A stretch of 64,000 bases of DNA, taken from positions 682,001-746,000 of the forward strand of contig NZ_RCHR01000001.1 in assembly GCF_003665065.1 (NCBI RefSeq), written 5' to 3'. Positions 54,058-62,969 of the stretch are shown here, piece after piece. The translations under genes and the position numbers were made by a program. This DNA comes from Oceanobacillus piezotolerans (GTDB lineage: Bacteria; Bacillota; Bacilli; Bacillales; Amphibacillaceae). Each line of letters starts with the position of its first letter. Positions within the stretch are counted from its first letter, which is position 1. Under the pieces are notes generated by a model that worked only from the letters and a program-made list of their open reading frames with translations, had not been told where the DNA came from and searched no databases.

Positions 54058-54126
54058 ATACTCGCCTCCAAAATATAATAACAATTCAAATGGTGTTAAT
54101 ATAATATTTTATTTATGGTACCTCTG

Positions 54127-54180
54127 TCTAACGAAAAAGGCGGTTAATCTTTCATAGATTAACCGCCTTTTTCGTTCAAC
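54127..54180. repeat. Dispersed palindromic element, type A (best copy)
   Basis: ACGAAAAAGGCGGTTAATCT, TTCAT, AGATTAACCGCCTTTTTCGT. A near-perfect hairpin flanked by CTAACG/CGTTCAAC. It doubles as a bidirectional terminator between the small ORF and the GNAT gene. Confidence 0.8.
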
Positions 54181-54201
54181 CGTATACTAACACACGAATT
54201 A

Positions 54202-54660
54202 CTATGTAATATCTAATTCTAAATACTCTTCAGTTTCTCTAAAACCAAACTTCTTGTACACTGGTCTCCCCATTTTTGAAGCCCCGAGGAATACTTTTGA
54301 AACACCAGAAAGCTTGACCTCATTCATTAATTTAGTTAACAACGTAGTTGCAATTCCTTGTCCACGATAATTTTCATCTGTATACATATTTGCAATATAT
54401 GCCTTTTTTCCAGTCCTATTAGTATAACTAGGTGGAAACTCATAAAAAATTACTGCACCACAAGCTATAATTCTTTCATCCTCTTCCATATCTTCAACTA
54501 ACCATTGGATTAAAGTCCCGTCGCTTAGTTTATTTTTAAAGAAGACAGATAGTTCTTTTTCAATATTTATATTTGGTTCTATTCCTTCATCAACTAATTG
54601 CTTTTTCCTTAAATCGACCAATTTATCAATATCATTAATATTAGCTTTACGATATTTCAA
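54202..54660 (-). CDS. GNAT N-acetyltransferase
   Basis: A 152-residue GNAT-fold enzyme. The acetyl-CoA pyrophosphate loop is ENYRGQGIATTLL near residue 107, preceded by the beta-strand KAYIANMYTD and followed by VFLGASKMGRPVYKKFGFRE. It transfers acetyl to an amine; substrate unknown. Residues 1-70 (RKANINDIDKLVDLRKKQL) form the usual acceptor-side helices. Single gene. Confidence 0.82.
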   Translation of the reverse strand: MKYRKANINDIDKLVDLRKKQLVDEGIEPNINIEKELSVFFKNKLSDGTLIQWLVEDMEEDERIIACGAVIFYEFPPSYTNRTGKKAYIANMYTDENYRGQGIATTLLTKLMNEVKLSGVSKVFLGASKMGRPVYKKFGFRETEEYLELDIT

Positions 54661-54825
54661 CTCCTAATCACTCCTTAAAATGCAATATACTATTTAATTA
54701 TTTTACCTACATAAATTAACAGATTTTTTTAAAGACTATACTGCAAATTTAGCCAAAAAACAATGAAAATTAAAACTCCTCTCTACTTCTTATTGAACCT
54801 GATATGTAAATTCTAAATCCCTATA

Positions 54826-54924
54826 CTTGAATATACTACATTATTCCATATAATTTATTGGATTTTCCAGATAAAAAAGGCGATCAAATTTAGTGACCAC
54901 CTTGTTAACCCCTTGCATCCGTTA
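54826..54924. repeat. Dispersed palindromic element, type B with AT-rich flank
   Basis: TGAATATACTACATTATTCC then AAAAAAGGCGATCAAATTTA, GTGACCACCTTGTTAACCCC and TTGCATCCG. It parallels the copy at 62827-62940 along its full length of about 100 bp. Confidence 0.7.
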
Positions 54925-54955
54925 TAGGTAGTAACATTCCAATGTTTAGAATTCT

Positions 54956-55240
54956 TTAATCGAACAACCTTCTATTTATAATTAAATACGTAATGATTAA
55001 TAAAACCAACATAGCAATGACAAGAACAATTGCTTCATAAGGATAGTCAATAAAACTATGGATAATTACTAACAAACCTAACGGCAGAAAAAAAGTTCTC
55101 CCTGTAATTTTACCTAATAAGGATTTATTTTTAATGTTTTTTTCATTAAACCCAGCTAATAACCACGTTTGCTTTCTTACAGCTACCAAGTATGAAACAA
55201 GTAAAAGAGCTAAACCAATGAATAATAATCCGAAGTCCAT
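54956..55240 (-). CDS. DUF3784-like membrane protein
   Basis: 94 residues with three hydrophobic helices. The sequence after the first helix (AVRKQTWLLAGFNEKNIKNK) is typical of DUF3784 proteins. They are common small membrane proteins of Firmicutes with no known role. The ATG at 55240 follows GGGAGG. Single gene between two repeats. Confidence 0.65.
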   Translation of the reverse strand: MDFGLLFIGLALLLVSYLVAVRKQTWLLAGFNEKNIKNKSLLGKITGRTFFLPLGLLVIIHSFIDYPYEAIVLVIAMLVLLIITYLIINRRLFD

Positions 55241-55337
55241 CTTTGAACCTCCCTAAACCAAATTAATTTCCCAATACTTTTATTACGATTTTTACTATAA
55301 AAAAGTTCTCTTTTAGTACAATAATTTCAACAAAAAA

Positions 55338-55692
55338 GGAGCCTAGGTCAAAAGTGTTTTATCAGAAGAAAATCCGAACGAAGCTTAGTGGAGAAATACC
55401 GTTCCGGAAATATACTTCGCTTTCCGCTGGCAACGTCTCAGCCTCGGGCCAACAGGACGTTGGTCACAAAGGCGTTGCCCCAGGATGGGGCGGTCTTAGC
55501 CTTTAAACCTTCCACACTTCCTGCGGGATCTTCGCTTGTTGCTTTTCCCGCAGGACAAGGAATGTTTCAGCAGCGACACATCGCACGAAGAAAAAGTGCT
55601 TTTCTTTTTCGAGGAGTCTACGTATATTTCCTCCACTAACTTGGTGCTTCGTTCGTCTTTTGGATTAAAATATTTAGTTATATCCCAGCCTC
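55338..55692. repeat. Palindromic Bacillaceae-type repeat, copy 2, with internal insertions (355 bp)
   Basis: It shares with 14741-14977 the end GAGCCTAGGTCAAAAG / TATCCCAGCCTC, the AATCCGAACGAAGCTTAGTG arm, the core CTTCCTGCGGGATCTTCGC and GGAGTCTACGTATATTTCC. It carries two extra segments of roughly 55-75 bp (around 55447-55512 and 55556-55610) that are absent from copy 1; the first contains its own stem GCCCCAGGATGGGGC. Plus-strand frames here are repeat artefacts, not genes. Confidence 0.8.
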
Positions 55693-55864
55693 ACGGTACA
55701 GTTGAATAAGAACTTCATAATTATATAACACTAATAAAATTAAGCTAGAAACAAATCCTGTTCCGATTTCCAAATATGAATAGTTTATCTCCAACCATAC
55801 ATGACTGAAACTGAATGCTTGCCGCAACTAATATAAATGTGTCTCTTCTTACTTGAATATCTAG

Positions 55865-57048
55865 CTAAAAAGCATTGAGGGCAGCCCTTTCTTTCTTACC
55901 ATGCAGTAAGTAATAAAGACCGGTAGTTGCTAAAACTACAAAACCTAAGATGATGTACAAAGTACTATAGTTAATGAATTGAATGAAGAATCCGAGCAGA
56001 TAAGGACCAAATCCAAGCCCTGCATCAAGGAAAATAAAGAAAGTCGACGTGGCTAGTCCCATGCGATGAATAGGAGTCAATTTAACGGCGATGGCTTGTG
56101 TGCATGACTGCATATTACCAAATCCGAACCCTATAAGAATTCCTGATAATAACAACGTGATACTGTTGTGGGCTGAACCTAAAAGCAGCATTCCGGCTGT
56201 AAAAAGAAGAAACGCTGGATACATTACATAATTTGCTCCTTTTACGTCCATTAATCGACCTGTTATTGGCCGTGAAATCAAAACTGCAAAGGAATAAACT
56301 AAAAAGAAGAAGCTCGCTGCACTTACCAGGTCAATTTCAATTGCATAAAAATTAATAAAAGATAAGATACTGGAATAACAGAAAGCTACAGCCAATGTTA
56401 TCAGTGAAATCGGAACTGCCTTAGGTTCAATAAACTGAGATAGCTTCAACCCTTTTACTTCAGTTGGTGTTGCTGTTCCTTCCAATGTTGGCACCTGTAC
56501 CAAAATGCTATAAACAAATTGGTGATCCCTAATACAAGACAGAGGCCGAAGATTATTTGAGTACTTGTATATTGACTCATATATAGACCGACAAACGGCC
56601 CAATTGCTGTTGCCAATGTCGCACTCATGCTGTAATACCCAATACCCTCCCCTTTTCTTGTGTCCGGAATAATTTGCGCCACAATCGTTCCAGTTGCAGT
56701 GCTAGCTACGCCCAATGCAACACCATGTAAAAAACGGGTAATAATTAGAAAATAGATACCTAAATGGATAAAATATAAAGTGGTTGTTAAGATGAATAAA
56801 ATTAATCCCACGAACAACGTTTTTTTCCGTCCAATCCTATCAATGCTTGCGCCAATAAATAGACGCCCAATCAATGTTCCGACAATAAAAATACCTGTAA
56901 CAAGCCCGGCCTGGCTTACAGAAGCATGATATTCAGTTACCGCATATACTCCGATGATTACGATAAGTAAATAAAAAACCAGCGTCAATAGAAAATTGAC
57001 ACAAGACACGATGACAAAATCCCTTGTCCATAATTTAGTATTACTCAT
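55865..57048 (-). pseudogene. MFS transporter gene split by one frameshift
   Basis: Two overlapping minus-strand frames make one 12-TM major facilitator of about 390 residues. The N-terminal half (from ATG 57048) has motif A GRLFIGASIDRIGRKK and six helices, ending in nonsense after NLFIAFW. The C-terminal half resumes in another frame at VQVPTLEGTATPTEVK with six helices. A one-base loss in the T-rich stretch near 56498 explains this. The start overlaps the MarR stop, so it is operonic with the regulator. It is a drug-exporter-like protein; not functional as written unless the base is a sequencing error. Confidence 0.82.
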
Positions 57049-57470
57049 TTTTCCTCCTCCCTTTTCATAAGATTACTCCGTATTTTTGGGAGGGTTTGAA
57101 ACATGATCCGTTGCTCTTTATCAGTAATTCCTTCCATCACTCTGTTTTCTAGATTCGTTATTTTTATTCTGCACACTTTATAGATTTCTTCTCCTCTTTC
57201 CGTCAACTCAATGACTTTTTCCCGCCTATCCTTGCCAGGAATCTGCTCCACTATCTCCAGGTCTTCCAAACGATGGACCCTCCTTGTGATTGTTGGTTTT
57301 TCCACATCATATTGATTGGATATTTCCACAAGAGTCGAAGGTCCATTATTTTTTATATAAAAAATAACTTGCCATAAAGAATATGAAAGCTCGTAAGTAC
57401 TTAATAGCTCATTTAATGTCGTAATAAGTGGTCGATACAAACTTAAATAACGTTGGAAAATACCTTCCAT
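57045..57470 (-). CDS. MarR-family regulator
   Basis: A 141-residue winged-helix regulator. The fold starts with dimerisation helices (FQRYLSLYRPLITTLNELL), has the recognition region PSTLVEISNQYDVEKPTITRR, the wing VEQIPGKDRREKVIELT and a C-terminal dimer helix. The ATG at 57470 follows AGGAAGAAG at 8 nt; the GTG at 57479 lies within that site. It is co-transcribed with the MFS gene (4-nt overlap) behind a 35-bp palindrome, the standard pattern of an autorepressed efflux operon. Confidence 0.88.
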   Translation of the reverse strand: MEGIFQRYLSLYRPLITTLNELLSTYELSYSLWQVIFYIKNNGPSTLVEISNQYDVEKPTITRRVHRLEDLEIVEQIPGKDRREKVIELTERGEEIYKVCRIKITNLENRVMEGITDKEQRIMFQTLPKIRSNLMKREEEK

Positions 57471-57491
57471 TTCATTCACTTCTTCCTAAAA

Positions 57492-57526
57492 TAGTTACCA
57501 TAGATAACGATTATCCATGGTAACTA
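57492..57526. promoter_or_regulatory. MarR operator-like palindrome
   Basis: TAGTTACCAT-A-GATAA-CGA-TTATC-C-ATGGTAACTA: a 35-bp palindrome in which both the outer 10-bp arms and the inner GATAA/TTATC arms are complementary. It sits 22 bp upstream of the marR start. It may be bound by one or two MarR dimers. Confidence 0.75.
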
Positions 57527-57571
57527 TAGACCTTTAAAAAAAGGATGTCAAGGGTAATGACCTTTGATTAT

Positions 57572-58042
57572 TTACTTGTATCTATTTAATTTTTCTTCTG
57601 GAATATGACAATAATCATTTGGATATCTAGCTAACCTATCTTGATGTTCTTCAGCACTTCTCACATAGTTTGTAAGTGGTAATACTTCAACAACTATCAG
57701 GTCATAATCATTTCTCTCACCTAGAAATGCCTTCGCTTCTTTTAAGTGTTCTTGCTTTTCACTATATACTCCGGTTCTGTATTTCTTGCCAACATCCTGT
57801 CCTTGTTTATTTAAACTGTATGGATCAATTATTTCAAAAAAATATCCCATTAATTCCCTGATTGTTACAATCGTTGGATCAAAACCTGTCTTTACACACT
57901 CTGCGTAACCATCATAATCTCCATCAAGTGTGTAACTTGTTCCATTAGCTCTACCCGCTTCTGTAAACTTAACCCCAGGTAAATTCTTTATAAAAGCTTC
58001 TACTCCCCATAAACATCCACCTGCAAAATATACTATTTCCAT
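57572..58042 (-). CDS. msrA: Peptide-methionine (S)-S-oxide reductase
   Basis: A 156-residue MsrA that reduces methionine S-sulfoxide in damaged proteins. The catalytic loop reads GGCLWGVEA (Cys at residue 10), whereas most MsrA have GCFWG, so the aromatic F is L here. Other marks are DGYAECVKTGFDP, DPYSLNKQGQDVGKKYRTG-like substrate-pocket sequence and YVRSAEEHQDRL. A further Cys lies near the C-terminus (NDYCHIPE) and may be the resolving residue. The ATG at 58042 follows AGGGAGAGG; the longer frame upstream is not conserved-looking. Confidence 0.9.
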   Translation of the reverse strand: MEIVYFAGGCLWGVEAFIKNLPGVKFTEAGRANGTSYTLDGDYDGYAECVKTGFDPTIVTIRELMGYFFEIIDPYSLNKQGQDVGKKYRTGVYSEKQEHLKEAKAFLGERNDYDLIVVEVLPLTNYVRSAEEHQDRLARYPNDYCHIPEEKLNRYK

Positions 58043-58236
58043 ATTGTCCTCTCCCTTATACTGCAAATTAGTCATTGGAGCCCAGTTATTATTCAAGTAT
58101 CGCATCCGTTACTTTAAGTACATTTATTCACTAATACTGTAAATTGAGTTTAATCATTTATTAGATTTAGCCAAAAAGTGTACTATTGAATGCATAAATG
58201 ACTAAATATAAAGGATTCAAAAATAACGCCCTCTTC

Positions 58237-58683
58237 TTATTTTTCTATAAATTCGATTGGCATATCTTTAGTTATCTTAGAAGATAAATTGTTCAATCGG
58301 CTTATTTGCTCCGTGTCTTCAATTGTTAATTTTGCATCACCAATTGATGAAGAGTACGCACTGAAATCTTTATCACTTTCTATAAAGTCAATAAATTTAA
58401 TTTCTAGTTTTTCTTTTTCGTTTTTGAAATTAACTACAAGTACATCATCAGCAAATTTATATTCTCCCTCTTCCCCACCAATAGTATTAGTAACTGCATT
58501 ATCATTTAAAAAATTCAATGTCATAATCGGTTTGTAATTACTAGGATTATCAATTTCTTCTTGAAGTACTGGCGTATAAGCAACTTCAAACGTTTTCCCA
58601 GATAATTCGTCGTTGTCGTTACAAGCTGTGACTAAAAGTACAGATGAGAGTAAGAGAAATAGAAAAACAAACCGCTTACTCAT
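58237..58683 (-). CDS. Lipoprotein, unknown
   Basis: A 148-residue lipoprotein (signal KRFVFLFLLLSSVLLVTAC, lipobox LVTAC, Cys at about residue 21). The mature part is short and beta-rich (KTFEVAYTPVLQEEIDN, MTLNFLNDNAVTNTIGGEEG, VLVVNFKNEKEKLEIKFID). It resembles the many small anchored lipoproteins of bacilli with a lipocalin-like scaffold, but no family is assigned. Confidence 0.68.
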   Translation of the reverse strand: MSKRFVFLFLLLSSVLLVTACNDNDELSGKTFEVAYTPVLQEEIDNPSNYKPIMTLNFLNDNAVTNTIGGEEGEYKFADDVLVVNFKNEKEKLEIKFIDFIESDKDFSAYSSSIGDAKLTIEDTEQISRLNNLSSKITKDMPIEFIEK

Positions 58684-59026
58684 ATTAGTAACCCCTTTCC
58701 AATAAACATAATATTTTTATATACGAAAGAGTACAGTATAAAGTTTCAATGACATGTTATAGCTTTTTCTATAAAAAATACTGTCTTCAGAACAATCCTG
58801 CCCCTTTAGTTAAGTAGTTTCAACAAAAAAGGTACTTCTCTTTCTTCAAGAAAAACCCCTATAGTTGAACAAGTAAATACGCCTTTATTACATATTTCAA
58901 TTCGGACTGTACTTGCATTGATTAAGTATTTAATTAGTAGTTATCTTGAATATGACATAATTCTATTCACTTTATAATACCTTTTATTATCAATAAAATT
59001 TTAATTGTAGAGAGGGATTGGAAAAT
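58684..59026. other. Divergent spacer with a repeat
   Basis: It contains the two divergent promoters and one degenerate dispersed element (58824-58872). Confidence 0.4.
58824..58872. repeat. Dispersed palindromic element, type A, degenerate
   Basis: GTTTCAACAAAAAAGGTACT, TCTCTTTCTTCAAGA, then AAAACCCCTATAGTTGAAC. The outer TTCAACAAAAAAGG and GTTGAAC arms match the family; the core has diverged. Confidence 0.5.
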
Positions 59027-59947
59027 ATGGCAATAAGGCCTCCATTGTTACAAAGAGGAGATACCATTGGATTAGTTACACTTGGCAGCCCTCTTGATGC
59101 AAATACTATTAATACCAGAGTACAATTCTTGAGAAATTTGGGCTTTAATATCGTTTTTGGCGATCATGTTTATTCTTATAGTGGCATTGTAGCAGCTTCA
59201 GCTCAACAAAGAGCAGATGATTTAATGAATATGTTCAGAAATCCGAGTGTCAAAATGATACTTGCCACCCGTGGTGGGACCGGGGTTCAGACCATTCTTC
59301 CTTATCTGGATTTTGATATAATAAGACAGAATCCAAAAATTATATCTGGTTATAGTGATATAACTGTATTATTAAATAGTTTATATCAATTTAGTAATTT
59401 AATTACTTTCCATAGTTTAATGCTTATTGACTTTAGACCAGAAACACCTGGTTATAACTTCAATCAATTTTTTGAAGCAACTTCGACGTTGAATTCCCCC
59501 AGGATGATTCAAAATCCACCAGATATAGCCCTAAGGGGTTTAGTACCAGGGAATGTAACAGGCCCTATAGTAGGTGGGAATATGACTTCGTTAGTAAATG
59601 CACTCGGTACACCATATGAAATTAATACACAAGGAAAAATACTTTTTTTAGAAGAAACCCACTCTCCAACTACAATGATTTTTAGGTATTTAACTCAATT
59701 ATCAATGTCAGGTAAATTTCAAGATTGTCTTGGTATTATTATAGGAGAATGTACGAATTGCCCCGCATCTTATGGAACAACATATGAAGATTTAATTAAT
59801 TCTTTATTAGTCCCCTTAGGAAAACCACTGGTAAGCAACCTTACTACAGGTCATGGCTTTTATAAAGCTACTATTCCAATAGGTGCTAATGTAAATCTAA
59901 ATTCAACAGAGAATACATTGACTGTGATGGAACCACCTGTTTCTTAG
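59027..59947 (+). CDS. LD-carboxypeptidase, S66/MccF family
   Basis: A 306-residue S66 serine peptidase. The nucleophile is in ISGYSDITVLL (near residue 110), the catalytic Glu in GKILFLEETHSPT and the His in LTTGHGFYKATIPIG; these form the S66 Ser-Glu-His triad. An RGGTGVQTILPYLDF motif precedes the nucleophile. Family members cleave L,D-bonds in cell-wall muropeptides or the amide of microcin-like nucleotide peptides. No signal peptide, so it acts in the cytoplasm in recycling or self-immunity. The ATG at 59027 follows GAGAGG at about 10 nt; the TTG at 59018 is too close. Confidence 0.88.
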   Translation: MAIRPPLLQRGDTIGLVTLGSPLDANTINTRVQFLRNLGFNIVFGDHVYSYSGIVAASAQQRADDLMNMFRNPSVKMILATRGGTGVQTILPYLDFDIIRQNPKIISGYSDITVLLNSLYQFSNLITFHSLMLIDFRPETPGYNFNQFFEATSTLNSPRMIQNPPDIALRGLVPGNVTGPIVGGNMTSLVNALGTPYEINTQGKILFLEETHSPTTMIFRYLTQLSMSGKFQDCLGIIIGECTNCPASYGTTYEDLINSLLVPLGKPLVSNLTTGHGFYKATIPIGANVNLNSTENTLTVMEPPVS

Positions 59948-59978
59948 TGGTTTGAAGTTTTGGTTTAGTATACCTTTT

Positions 59979-60503
59979 TTACACCTCACAAAATACAAAG
60001 TGATCGTTAGGATTCCAAACGTGCAAATGATCAGCAATATATCCACGTAACCATAGCACATCATTTATTCTTCTAAGGTAAAATCCTTTCGGAAAATAAT
60101 CATCTTCATTGATTATCTCTGATGCTATTGTGATGGAGCCAGAAGGAGCTTGATTTTGTTGTGAAAGATTCCCCGTATAACCTTCAGGCTGATCTAAATA
60201 CTCTAATCTCAAGTGAGGCGCTAGCTCTAGCGGACATAATTCCAAACCAAATTCTCTAACTCGTTTAAAAATCTGAAGCATAGTAGCTCCATCAGGAAAG
60301 CCAAGGTCCCTAACGGTTAGTTCTACGGTCTTCAGACTGTACTTTGTTTTAGAAGTAATGAATTTTTCATCAGATAATAGTCTTTCTCCATAGTCATTTA
60401 TCAAAATGGAGTGTTGTTGCAGTTTTTGAATAAGCTGCCATTTCGTTAGCCCGCCAACCTCTATTGTTCTAGTAATAACTGGGCAATTAGGGTATCTTCG
60501 CAA
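59979..60503 (-). CDS. Conserved hypothetical protein
   Basis: A 174-residue soluble protein from TTG 60503, which follows GGAGTG. Recognisable blocks are RTIEVGGLTKWQLIQKLQQH, TVRDLGFPDGATMLQIFKR and GLELCPLELAPHLRLEYLD. I recall proteins with these blocks from Bacillus and other Firmicutes, annotated only as hypothetical. The repeated LGFPDGAT and CPLELAPHLR segments look like a conserved functional surface, but no activity is known to me. Confidence 0.75.
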   Translation of the reverse strand: MRRYPNCPVITRTIEVGGLTKWQLIQKLQQHSILINDYGERLLSDEKFITSKTKYSLKTVELTVRDLGFPDGATMLQIFKRVREFGLELCPLELAPHLRLEYLDQPEGYTGNLSQQNQAPSGSITIASEIINEDDYFPKGFYLRRINDVLWLRGYIADHLHVWNPNDHFVFCEV

Positions 60504-60675
60504 TCTTAGTCACTCCGTTCCAATTAGGTCGAGGATTTAAATATATACATTCTCTTGTTATTCAACTATCCTTTAAATAATAAAAACTGCCAATAAGCCA
60601 CTAGATCTTAAAGCAACCCTTCTTATAGTGAAATAGAGGTGTTTATCTTAAATGGTTTAGATTTCAAGATTACCT

Positions 60676-60969
60676 TTAAAGTTTAACCTTCTCAAAATGT
60701 TCAACTATTGGAAATGGATCATAAAAATGATGTAATTGCTTCTTCCATTCTTGATACTCGTTGGATTGTCTAAATCCAACTGTATGGTCTTCTAATGTTT
60801 CCCATTTTACCAGTAGAAGATATTTCCCCTTAGCTTCGTTACACCGTTGTAATTCGTGGGATATGTATCCTTTCATTGAGGAAATTATTTTTGAAGCCAT
60901 ACCAAACGCTTCTTCATATTCCTTTTCTTTTCCGGATTTAACTTGCAGCATAGCGGCTTCTAATATCAT
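60676..60969 (-). CDS. Antibiotic-biosynthesis-monooxygenase-fold (ABM) protein
   Basis: A 97-residue ferredoxin-like-fold protein of the ABM superfamily: LEAAMLQVKSGKEKEYEEAF, then MKGYISHELQRCNEAKGKYL, LLVKWETLEDHTVGFR and FYDPFPIVEHFEKV. These dimeric proteins act as small monooxygenases, heme degraders or quinol-modifying enzymes. There is no biosynthetic cluster here, so a stress or detoxification role is more likely. The ATG follows AAGGAGAG. Confidence 0.82.
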   Translation of the reverse strand: MILEAAMLQVKSGKEKEYEEAFGMASKIISSMKGYISHELQRCNEAKGKYLLLVKWETLEDHTVGFRQSNEYQEWKKQLHHFYDPFPIVEHFEKVKL

Positions 60970-61215
60970 AAAATCTCTCCTTTATTTACAAATTTTCTTT
61001 TTGAAGATAAGAACCAGATAGTTTAATAACAGCTTCTATTAACTGGTTTCATATATATTAAATGTTTTTATGAAATGAGAACTAACCATTAGGATTATCC
61101 CTATTAAGATTGGTAGTAAAGAAAAAGAATAGAAGACTTCTGGAATTCGCTGATTGCCTATTAAACTCTTGCATCAGTTACTTAAACAACGTTTTATAGT
61201 TAATTGAATTACTAA

Positions 61216-61689
61216 CTAAAAACTTAATTGCTTTTCAAAACTAAAGTATAATTTCCCTTCATAAATTCTCTCATTGAATTTAACAAAACCTAATGAGGAC
61301 CAAAAATCCAGGGCTTTTTTGTTCGTAGAATGAACTGCTATTTGAATACAGTTTACCTGTTTGTCTTTCATTAATTCTTCATAAGTTATATATATGTTTT
61401 TGGCATAACCTAAACCTTGATGTTTTTTGTGTATTGCAAGCAAACTTAACCATGGCTTATTATGACGTGGGCTTGACATTCCGTAATCGAGAATTCCAAT
61501 ATATTCATCATCTTTTTTCACTAAATATCTCTCAATCTTTAATTCCTTAGCTTCTTTGTATATTTCTAAAATATCCTCATTCCTCAGCACTTGTTTACCA
61601 TAGGCGATTTTATTATATTCCATATTTGAATTCATAATTTCTTTTTCAATGTATATTTTATCGATATCATTTTTTATTAAAGTAAACAT
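61216..61689 (-). CDS. GNAT N-acetyltransferase
   Basis: A 157-residue GNAT enzyme. The acetyl-CoA loop is KHQGLGYAKNIY (H-Q-G-L-G-Y-A) near residue 92, preceded by PWLSLLAIHKK and followed by IQIAVHSTNKKALDFWSSLGF. The acceptor amine is unknown. AAAGGAATAG precedes the ATG. It is one of four acetyltransferase genes in the window, and the three in the right part are not closely similar to each other. Confidence 0.82.
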   Translation of the reverse strand: MFTLIKNDIDKIYIEKEIMNSNMEYNKIAYGKQVLRNEDILEIYKEAKELKIERYLVKKDDEYIGILDYGMSSPRHNKPWLSLLAIHKKHQGLGYAKNIYITYEELMKDKQVNCIQIAVHSTNKKALDFWSSLGFVKFNERIYEGKLYFSFEKQLSF

Positions 61690-61752
61690 TTATATTTACT
61701 ATTCCTTTTCATTTTAAAACTCAGCTTATCAACTAACTGACTCTTAATAAAG

Positions 61753-61812
61753 AAGTTCAACAAAAAAGGCGGTTAATCCTTCTTGAATTAACGCGCCTTT
61801 TAGTTCAACAAT
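61753..61812. repeat. Dispersed palindromic element, type A
   Basis: AGTTCAACAAAAAAGGCGGT, TAATCCTTCTTGAATTAACG, CGCCTTTTAGTTCAAC. It is bounded by inverted GTTCAAC-type ends. Confidence 0.75.
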
Positions 61813-61818
61813 CTATAA

Positions 61819-62019
61819 TTAGGACCAAGTTATTAAAATACCAATGATAAAAATAAAACCAGAAACGAAATGTGTGTACGACATTATCTTGTTATTTGTT
61901 TGTAAATGGTAATCTCCAAACAGAAGTAACGCCAACCCAAAAAGTAAAATAGCAATATTGTAATTAAAAAATACGATTACAATTGAAATAATTGTAAGAA
62001 TAAGTCCAATTAGTCTCAT
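61819..62019 (-). CDS. Two-TM small membrane protein
   Basis: 66 residues, nearly all hydrophobic. Helix 1-2 region LILTIISIVIVFFNYNIAIL, a polar turn (GDYHLQTNNKIMSYTHF), and a last helix (SGFIFIIGILITWS). The ATG at 62019 follows AGGGG. The function is unknown. Confidence 0.55.
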   Translation of the reverse strand: MRLIGLILTIISIVIVFFNYNIAILLFGLALLLFGDYHLQTNNKIMSYTHFVSGFIFIIGILITWS

Positions 62020-62290
62020 AAATTTACCCCTAAACTCAAATTAATTTCCAATTTATATAATACATACGGATTCAAGAAAATAAATACATTTCAAGATAAG
62101 CACTGATCCACTAGTCTTAGACTATCGCCACCATATAGTGAAAAAGGAGAATAGATTTATTAGCTGGTTTAGCAGGATCCATTTACCTTACTTTTCCTTT
62201 AAAATATGAACTCCTCTCTATCAAGAGGAGAAATAATACCGAATTATACTGACCCTATACAATCTAAGCCATTTTATTGATAAATCTACT
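62020..62290. other. Spacer, nothing recognised
   Basis: A CTCCTCT...AGAGGAG hairpin near 62210-62231 could terminate minus-strand transcription. Otherwise nothing is seen. Confidence 0.35.
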
Positions 62291-62752
62291 TTAATTTAAT
62301 TTTTTTAGGAGTTTTACATATTCACCATAATCGTCTTCACCAGTAAATAATACGTTATTAAATCCTTTCTTTTCATATAGATATCTTGCGTTTAAGTTAT
62401 CTGTGTCAACGCCAAGTGCTATTTCTTCATATCCAAGTTGTTCAGCATAATCAATCAAATAATCAAGAATAATTCCTCCTATTCCACGATTGCGATATTC
62501 ATCTTTGACTATCATTCGAGATAGGTAAATCCGTTTATTTGGAATAGTATAATCTGGGTCATTGTTTTTAAAAACTAAAGAACCTTCGCCTATAAATTCG
62601 TTATTTTTTAAATAAATAAAGGTGATTCTGTTTCCGCTTACTAATTCGTCATAAAACATCTTTGCCATTTCTGGTTTCTTGTCCATATCCCAAATATTAC
62701 TGCACTTATTATAGTCTTCAAGATTTAATTTCATTATTTTATACGAATTCAT
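62291..62752 (-). CDS. GNAT N-acetyltransferase
   Basis: A 153-residue GNAT enzyme. RIYLSRMIVKDEYRNRGIGG contains the beta4 strand and the acetyl-CoA loop (RNRGIGG near residue 99), and ALGVDTDNLNARYLYEKKGF is the typical C-terminal motif B region. The ATG at 62752 is chosen because GAGAGGG lies upstream; the nine codons before it cover that site. Acceptor unknown. Confidence 0.83.
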   Translation of the reverse strand: MNSYKIMKLNLEDYNKCSNIWDMDKKPEMAKMFYDELVSGNRITFIYLKNNEFIGEGSLVFKNNDPDYTIPNKRIYLSRMIVKDEYRNRGIGGIILDYLIDYAEQLGYEEIALGVDTDNLNARYLYEKKGFNNVLFTGEDDYGEYVKLLKKLN

Positions 62753-62826
62753 AACTAATCCCTCTCTGAAATATAACAAAGCAACAAATTCAGTTGTTCC
62801 TCTAAACTGTCCCGTTAGCTCATTAT

Positions 62827-62940
62827 CTCTATACCTGAATATAATACCATAATATTCTAAACGATTTACTCGTTTTCACATAAATAAAAGGCGACCAAAT
62901 TCTATGATCACCTTGTTTAACTATTGCACCCGATATTTAA
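62827..62940. repeat. Dispersed palindromic element, type B, longest copy
   Basis: ATACCTGAATATAATACCAT, an AT-rich flank with AATATTCTAAACGATTT, then TAAAAGGCGACCAAATTCTA, TGATCACCTTGTTTAACTAT and TGCACCCG. Shorter matches to the flank recur at 597-640, 24040-24075, 54826-54870 and 63788-63825. Confidence 0.7.
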
Positions 62941-62969
62941 AAAAAGTAAAATTAGTCTTGATAACAGGT

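Noticed and set aside
55388..55639. Plus-strand 83-codon frame
   Set aside because: It lies wholly within the GC-rich palindromic repeat; such frames are repeat artefacts.
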